Shown one piece after another: positions 57,151 through 64,000 of a stretch of 64,000 bases of DNA. The position numbers and the translations under genes are program-made. The notes below the pieces were generated by a model, which saw only the letters and a program-made list of their open reading frames with translations, did no database searches and was not told where the DNA came from. How positions within the stretch are numbered: the stretch's first letter is position 1; every line of letters starts with the position of its first letter. The stretch is from Caprimulgus europaeus (lineage: Eukaryota; Chordata; Aves; Caprimulgiformes; Caprimulgidae), in assembly GCA_907165065.1 (NCBI GenBank), contig OU015551.1:1178001-1242000 (forward strand). The letters are read 5' to 3'.

Positions 57151-59375
57151 TCATTATGGTCCTGTCTCCATCCATATTCGATATTCCCATCCCCTCAAGC
57201 TCTGGGAAAGGAGAGGCACTGAGGGTGGGGTTGGTACCTGCATGTGGGGACATGAAGGGATGTATGAGGAGCCCTGAAGGGTGTGAGCAGCCTGGAGAAG
57301 AAGGGAAATGGTTCTTTTCTTGTTTTCCTGAGTTATTTTCTTGTTTTCCTGACAGAATAATGAGGCAAACCCCCAGATCTCTTTGAGAAGCAGGCTCAGA
57401 GGAAACCAAAGGGAATCCTCTTCTCTCTGTGCTTCCTTGTGTTTAGGAGCTCCCTGTCTCTGGGGCATAAATGTGTTTGGATGGGCTGGAATAACCCCGT
57501 GAGGGTGGTTCCATGGGATGGCCAGTGCAGCCCCAGCTAAATAAGTCCTTGAGGTGAAGATAAGGAGAAGTGGTTCAGCCTGAGAGGTGGCATCTTATTT
57601 GTTATCATCTTTCCCCTAGCATCTGTCCCTGGAGATAGGGATGTGCTTCAGGGTCCCAAAGATCTCCTGGAGTTCAGGAAAGGGAAGAGTGAATCTGTGG
57701 GGCAGGAGAAAGGTGGCAAAAGGAAAAACCTCCCCCCATGGGACAGACTTGTGGAAGCCAATCGCTGCTCCAGGCTGATCTTGGTGCTGGGCTGGGAGCA
57801 AGGGCTGGGTTTGGTCTGTGCTGCCCCAAGTGAATTCCAAACCCAGGAGATTTGCTCCTCCATTCCCCAGTATAGTTGCCCCCTTTTTGATGATGAGCAG
57901 ATACTGGGCATGAAAACCAGGAAATCAGCTGTGAAAATCCCACTTTTCTCTCCCACACCTCCCTCCTCACCGTGCAGAAGCAACAAGGTCCCGTTGCAGC
58001 CAAGACTGGAAAGATTTCATGTACAAGGAACACCTGGGCAGGGGCCTGAGGGACACCCTTCCTTTCCCAGCCATTTGGAGCATCACTTATCTTCTCTTCT
58101 CACCTTGGTTTACCCATTTGCATGGCAAGGAAGACCACAGGACACAGGGTAAAAGCCAGAGGAGAGGCACTGCCGGCTCTTTAGAAGTGGGTTTTGGGGA
58201 GAGGGTGTTGGTGGTACTTCTCCTGCTGTTAGCACTTTGGTGAATGCCTCCACACTACCTTCTCTGGCAGTGGCAAACAATAAAGCTCAAGGTGAGCATC
58301 ACCTCTGCCCTATCTCTTAGATTCGCCTCTCTCCTGTCCATCCATCACACGCTTGCTCTCCTGCAGCCGATTGCAGCCGACCTGCATCAGCTATTGATTT
58401 ATTGACAGAGGCCGGGGCTGGAAGATTCAGGGAAGCAGCTCCCCACAGAAACGCTTTTCAGAAGTAGAGATTTGATTTTTTATTTATTCTTCTCTTCAAT
58501 GTATGGATTTAACAAGCTCTAGGCAACAAAGAACTTATTCCTCCAACAGGCAGGCTCTCACACTCCCTCCATCTCCTCCTCTTCTCCGCTGGTAAAGTCA
58601 TCTTTAAGGGATTATTCTTTAAGGGCAAAGCACAACCCTGTGGGCAGAGACAGCCCACGGCGTCCCCAGGGCTTGGAGGCTACATAACCTCTGTGCTGAC
58701 CTCTTTCAAAGGGGTAAATGTCTCCCTTGGTCTCCGTGTTTGTTATGTGTACGTGGTGGTGTCAGCGTGAGATGAAAATTCCCTTTTATTTCCTATATCA
58801 CAGTGATGAACTTCCAGCCCAAACAGGTGCTATGGACCAGAGGCACCCACGGGTGCAGGGGCAACATCTGCATCTTCCCCTTTCCTCTGCTGCTTGGTTT
58901 CATTTCCTCCTTCACCTCTTTCTCAGGAGCTTTCTGGTCAAGAGTTTGGAGAGATCAAAACCAGGAGAAAAGACCCTTTTGGTGCCTGTGCTCAATTTTC
59001 CCAGCTCCAAAACACCAGCCCATCACCCAGGCTTCGATCTTGAGCAATTTTTCTGCTGTACCAGCCAGAATGTCACTACAAGCTTTGTCTCTCCTTGGAC
59101 ATCCCTGGCACGTCCCCAGCTCCACGTGTCCCTTCCTCCACCTACACCTATGGGTGCAGTGGGGCCACCCTGGAAATCTGGAATAGGGTGATGGGTGGGC
59201 AGGGGGCTTTGAGGGGGGGGAGGGGATGCTGCCTCACAGATGTGGTGCTTGTGACCAGCCCTGAGGTGAGGGGACAGTGTTTATGGGGTTGGGGACTTGC
59301 TCTAACTGACCCCTCATCCTTCCCAAACCAGTATTTTTTTGACCAGTATCTCTAATTTTGCTCCAAATTTTTGCT
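57151..59375. other. Intergenic stretch with one candidate Onecut element, no gene seen
   Basis: Medium-GC unique sequence with no recognised exon or repeat family. The element at 58375-58420 is listed separately. An AT-rich patch at 58465-58540 follows it. Confidence 0.4.
58375..58420. promoter_or_regulatory. Candidate Onecut-bound element, tandem ATTGA sites
   Basis: GCTATTGATTTATTGACAG at 58390-58408 contains a perfect match to the Onecut motif HWATTGAYTWW (minus strand AAATCAATAGC), followed at once by a second ATTGAC core. Just to the left, 'GCAGCCGATTGCAGCCGACC' is an 11-bp duplication. Confidence 0.45.
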
Positions 59376-59522
59376 CCTCCCTGGAAGTGTTCTCGGCCAG
59401 GTTGGATGAGGCTTTGAGCAACCTGCTCTAGTGGAAGGTGTCCCTGCTGCTGGCAGGGGGGGTTGGGACTGGATGAGCTTTAAGGTCCCTTCCAACCCAA
59501 ACCAGTCTGGGATTCTATGAAA
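59376..59522 (+). mobile_element. CR1 LINE 3' fragment
   Basis: CTGGAAGTGTTCTCGGCCAG, 'GAGCAACCTGCTCTAGTGGA' and 'CCAGTCTGGGATTCTATGAA' form a CR1 tail of the same subfamily as 55494, in the opposite orientation. Confidence 0.94.
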
Positions 59523-60180
59523 CACACCAGCTGGGCCTTGGTTCTTCAAAGCCCTCCCCCTCCACGTGCTTTTCAGGCTGGTGAAATCCTCAGAGCTCAT
59601 GCTCAGAGCACAGCTCTTGGTGCTCCCAGGTGGCCCCGGTGTCCCCATCCCCAGCTCATGGCCCTAAAGAGGTGACTCCAGCCCTCCTCCAGCTCCCCTT
59701 GCCCTCGTTCCAGAGGGTTTTTACTGGGCCCATCCTTTCCAGACCTCATGTTTGAATAGTTAATGATGGGTGATTTCATTTGTGGCTGCATTAACCATCT
59801 GATTACTCTCCTGTGGAAGACTCATTTGCAGATGATGGAGACAGATGCTTCCCAAAGTGTCAGCCAAAAGGCCTAATTCCTGCACAGCAAACTTTTAAAA
59901 TTTACTTCTTGGCTGATTAAAAAAAAATAAAAATGTTTTAAGCAATAGCAGAGGCCAAGCTGGTGCTGAGGCAAACCCTGGCAGAGACACTTCGAAGCTG
60001 CCAGCACCTGGGGCAGCTGCTGTGGGTACCACCTCTGGTGGCTCCAAGGGTGGGATTTGCCCTGATGGAGGACAACTGCCCAATTTCAGAGATGGATAAG
60101 GGATGCTCAGGAGCTGCTCTTGAAGCTTTTGTCCAGTTGTGATCCTGTGTGTTTCCAGCCTGCCCCTCTTCAAACCTACT
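59523..60180. other. Intergenic gap, no gene seen
   Basis: Unique sequence with an AT-rich segment at 59745-59950 (TTAATGATGG, CATTAACCATCTGATTAC, TTAAAATTTAC) that could be regulatory. No exon is recognised. Confidence 0.35.
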
Positions 60181-60645
60181 CAGAATCACAGAATCCCAGA
60201 GTTGCCTCAATTGGAAAAGCCCTTTAAGCTCATGGAGTCCAACCATGAACCCAACACTGACCAGTCCCCACTGACCCATGTCCCTCAGCACTGTGTCTAC
60301 ACGACTCTTCAATCCCTCCAGGGATGGGGACTCCACCACTGCCCTGGGCAACCCCTTCCAATGCCTCAGAACCCTTTCAGCAAAGAAATTCTTCCTCACA
60401 TCCCATCTCAACTGCCCTGGCCACAACTGGAGCCCATTTCCTCTTGTCCTGTCCCTTGGTCCTTGGTTGAACAGACCCACCCCCACCTCTCTCCACCCTC
60501 CTGTCAGGGACTTGGACAGAGCCAGAAGGTCTCCCCTCAGCCTCCTTTTCTCCAGGCTCAACACCCCCAGTTCCCTCAGCCGGGCACTCAGCACACTTGT
60601 GCTCCAGACCCTTCCCCAGCTCCGTTCCCTTCTCTGGACACTTGT
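60181..60645 (-). mobile_element. CR1 LINE, young subfamily
   Basis: It starts CAGAATCACAGAATCCCAGA and matches the 15950, 19203 and 28340 copies almost base for base through 'TTCCCTTCTCTGGACACTTG', where the others continue GACACGCTCC, so it is truncated there. On the minus strand the reading ([37 protein letters not shown]) is uninterrupted. Confidence 0.95.
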
Positions 60646-63600
60646 CCCTGCCCTCCTCCCACCCCTTGTGCCCTTTCCTTGCTGTAGGAGGGGTGTGACT
60701 GCTTCAGGCATAGGTTGGCCATTATTGCCACCATAAGACCTTTGATTCCTCATGAGGAAAGCTATCTTGCAGAGATTGCCCATCCCTAAATTCAGAGGAG
60801 ATCTGGAGCCAGCACATGGTTCTGCCTTGCCAAGGTCAGCCGCTTTCTGCAAGGACATTTGCAGCAGAGCCTTGCTCACCATCTCCCCCAGCTCCGCAGG
60901 AGCCGCATTGCTCGTAAGGGTTTAATGATTACCCTTAGACAACTTTATTGGCTGAGAAGTATTGGCTGGCTTTGCTGCAAAGACAGCCTCCTGCCTCTCC
61001 ATGTGGCCAGCCACTGGTGAAGGCCAGCGTGAACGGTGGGAGAGAAAATCCTAGGAACTCATGGCCTGGACAAGCCCCAATGGGATGCCCTGGGGGGCTT
61101 TGGTAGGATATATGGCCCAGGATGTCTTTCCTTGCATGGAAACAAAGCAGGGAATGTCCATCCTTGGCTGGGCAACTTCTTGGTTAAGGTTCCTGACCAC
61201 TTTTCTCAAGTGCTTTGCATTTCCAGAGCACTTTAAAGACATGATCTAATTAATTCCTCTGAGCCATCCGGGGAGGAGGCAGGTAGGGAGGTGGAGCTGC
61301 GGTGGAGCTACAGGGGTGATGGGTGATTGGGAACCACAGCTTCAGCTGTGGCCTGTTGGAAGGAGGAAAAACAGGATGAAGATTTTCTCTGCTGCTGGCC
61401 ATGCTGTGGTGACACCCTGTGTCACATCATGTGAGGGGCCTCATCCAGCCTGTGGGCAGAGCTGACCAGGAGGATTGACCCCAATTGCTGTGGCCGTGGG
61501 GGCAGCTGGACCCCCATCACCCCTTGGTGGAGAGCCTGGTGGGTGAGCTGCCTTGCCTTGGGGTGCTGAGCAGGGTCCCCAGCATCGCTGTGGAGGACAG
61601 GGTGGCGGGAGAGCAGCCCATTGCCATGGCAACGGTCCATCCTGTGGCGTTCCACATCCTGGCAGGGGTTTGGGGTTTTTTATTTTTTTCTTTTCCCCTC
61701 CCTTCCTCTCCTTCTGCGAGACCTCGGCATTGATCCGGGAACGTGCTCTTCGCATGTATGATCCATGCAAACACCGTGTTCCTATTGATCAGGCTCCTTT
61801 GCTGCTTGGGGTCGGTGCTGGCAGCAGAAACAAAGGCTGGAGGAAGGAGGGGAGAAAATTACCCAGCACTGCACCGAGCAAATAGCGTTGGCAGCGTCTA
61901 CGGGGTCTCTCCAGAGCCACCTCCTCATCCTTTCCCATTCCTGCCACCTGCCCTCGGCTTTCCCCTCGTTTATCCCTTCTCCATCTCCCCTTCTGCCATC
62001 CATCCCTCTCGCTTGCCACCCAAAATGCCCCAAATCTCCCCCTTTCCTCCAGAGGTGACATCTTGGGGACTATTTCCAAGAACGAAGGAGCTCACGTGTC
62101 TCTGCGCGGCAGTGGGACCAGTGTCACTGCCATTCCCCTCCCAGCCTTGTCCAGCATGGGGGGGAACACATCCTTGGAGGGGGGGTGGGGGTCCCAAACC
62201 CACCTCCTTTACCAGCCAAGCTCTGTGTGAGCCTTCATAATTACAGTGACGAGTCAATAACAATTAGACCTAACAGCCACTCAGCAGAATTGACACAAAT
62301 TATTTTAATTTTATGTTTTTATTGATGAACTTTTCCAAGTTGGCACCTTCTCTCCCCTTCCCACACCTCCTGTACCCCCAATACCCAGGGACACCCCACT
62401 GCCTGCGCCCTGGCTTGGGTGATCACTGCTGGGGGACAAAGTGGGGCTCTGCCAACCTCTTCTCTCATCCTTTCTCCAAAGAGCCGTGTCCAAAGCTGGA
62501 GCTGCCTGCAGAAGAGGGTGTTTGTACACAGGCAGGTTTCTCCACTCAGGAGGAAAACCTCTGCTTTCCCCAAGAAAGTTGCTTTTCCCCCCAGCTGAAG
62601 TTGCTCCTCAGACACAGCTGGAGGGAAGAGGTGGGTTTCAGGCTTGGTTTGCTGGGGAACAGACACCAGGCTTTGTTTCAGAGCCGAGTGCAACCCTCTA
62701 GGATAGGATTTTGTGATGATTTTTTGCACCTATCTTCTCATTCCTGATGGGGCTACATCACACCAGGTGTTGCTGGTATTGGGTTGTGTCTAATGTTCAC
62801 GGTACTCTATAAAATTGACCCACTTAATACGTCCATATTACACAGAAATTATAAGGAATCTAACCAAAATAATGCCTCAAGATCAACCATTTTCATGATC
62901 CCACATCCAAAACCATCTTAAATGACCTCGTATGGGAAACACAACCGTGCTCCTGCTACACAGAGGCTGCAGCTCATCCCACAGCTTCAAGCTCTGTGTC
63001 TGGGGGTTTGCAGCACCTCCAGCCCTCCCAGTAGCCTCTGACCCCCCCCAGCATGGGATGGATACCCCCATGGGCAGCCATTTGTTGAAAGCAGAAAAAA
63101 AATCACGTAGATTAATGTTTTTTTATGCTGGTTGACGATCAGTGAACGATTCCTCATCTTTTTTCTTTCCTATTTAGGGGACTGAGCAGCTGATGGCATG
63201 ACCTGCTCCACACCCCCTGGGATGCTGGGAGCTACAGACCTCCATGGACCAATGGATGGTCACTGAGTCTCTCACCAAGCTATGGTGGACATCATGAAGG
63301 CCCCCTGGGGTGACTTCTCATGGCTCCTTTGCTCTTTCTGCCTCTTTGGGTGGTTTTTTCTGCTCCTCGCAGAGCTGCGAGCTGGCACTGCAGAGCTGTA
63401 AATCGCCGGCGTCCCCGTCACTGCTGACCTGCATCTTTTCTCTGCTCCTGTCATTAGGGCCACGCAGCCCATTCAGAGGGTGACAGGTGCTCAATTGCTC
63501 TTAAGTGGCTCCCAGATAATTGGGGAGGTCTTTAGCTACTTGTAACTTCCAATAATAAACAATAGAAAGGGGGGGGAAATATCCATGTGGAGCACTTAAC

Positions 63601-63835
63601 CGACAGCCGCGTTGTCAAACCTGCATTAGGGCTTTTCTCCTTCCCGTGGGCCAGCCCCAGGCCATCGCTTGCATGACACTGTGCCACCTTAACAAGTGAG
63701 AGCCACCACCTTGCTGTCACTTTGAGGTGATGGATGATGAAGGATGAGACCCTGGATTCGGTCCCATTGCAGCTGGGTGTCAAGAGCCAGGGAGGCTGTG
63801 TGGACGCTTGGGGATGGAGGTTTGTGAAGCCCTTC
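60646..63835. other. Intergenic stretch with AT-rich patches, no gene seen
   Basis: No exon or mobile element is recognised. Shorter AT-rich, motif-bearing patches occur at 60905-60960 (TTTAATGATTACC), 61185-61260 (GATCTAATTAATTCC), 61775-61805 (CCTATTGATCAGG), 62225-62335 (listed separately), 62790-62900 and 63520-63620. The sequence 63105-63180 ends in a T-rich run. Confidence 0.4.
62225..62335. promoter_or_regulatory. Candidate enhancer with Onecut/homeodomain motifs
   Basis: CATAATTACAGTG, GAGTCAATAACAATTAG, TTATTTTAATTTTATG and TTTTTATTGATGAAC crowd 110 bp. The last contains ATCAATAA on the minus strand (about 62319-62326). Confidence 0.4.
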
Positions 63836-64000
63836 TCCTACCTAAAAGGAGGGTGGGGAGAGGTGGGGGTGGGTCTGTTCAACCAAGGACCAGGGACAGG
63901 ACAAGAGGAAATGGGCTCCAGTTGTGCCCAGGGCAGCTGAGATTGGATGTGAGGAAGAATTTCTTTGCTGAAAGGGTTCTGAGGCATTGGAAGGGGTTGC
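63836..64000 (+). mobile_element. CR1 LINE, runs off the right edge
   Basis: GGAGGGTGGGGAGAGGTGGG, 'GTCTGTTCAACCAAGGACCA' and 'GATTGGATGTGAGGAAGAAT' match the young subfamily at 15950 and 60182 in the plus orientation. The copy continues past the window. Confidence 0.94.

Noticed and set aside
9851..64000. Search for ONECUT3 exons
   Set aside because: No cut-domain or cut-type homeodomain coding sequence is found; if synteny holds, the gene starts to the right of the window.

Overview
This is a vertebrate nuclear window, almost certainly avian. It holds about twenty fragments of CR1 LINEs, the dominant bird retrotransposon, in both orientations. It is GC-rich, dotted with minisatellites and pyrimidine-rich microsatellites, and almost free of coding sequence, as expected for a bird microchromosome. 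The species cannot be named from the sequence.

The one gene I can identify is TCF3 (E2A, the E12/E47 class I bHLH factor), on the minus strand at the left edge. Coding exon 2 lies at 6243-6350. It encodes the E-protein N-terminus with the activation domain 1 core GTDKELSDLLDFSM, and it has clean splice sites on both sides. A splice donor at 8837 inside a large CpG island (about 7780-9850) marks the likely non-coding exon 1 and promoter. The rest of TCF3 continues leftward out of the window, so 1-6242 is intron 2 and 6351-8837 is intron 1.

From about 9.85 kb to the end at 64 kb I see no convincing exon. In mammals the gene upstream of TCF3, across a long gap, is ONECUT3, and human 19p13.3 corresponds to chicken chromosome 28. 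By inference this is the TCF3-ONECUT3 intergenic desert. It contains four kinds of feature: (a) CR1 fragments, including a young-looking subfamily with open reverse-transcriptase frames; (b) minisatellites of 56, 40, 31, 22, 12 and 11 bp period and microsatellites, among them a roughly 220-bp (CTTTTT)n tract; (c) an orphan CpG island at 29.04-29.85 kb carrying two opposite-facing, near-consensus CTCF motifs, a candidate insulator; (d) AT-rich islands dense in homeodomain, POU and Onecut-type motifs at about 27.3, 32.6, 35.8, 40.8, 43.9, 49.1-49.5, 51.8-52.1, 58.4 and 62.3 kb. The islands in (d) look like candidate developmental enhancers.

The working model is a TCF3 promoter on the left, a CTCF boundary in the middle, and a regulatory landscape probably serving the next gene to the right. 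Only the TCF3 exon and the repeats are firm. Enhancer and boundary calls rest on motifs and base composition and need alignment or chromatin data.
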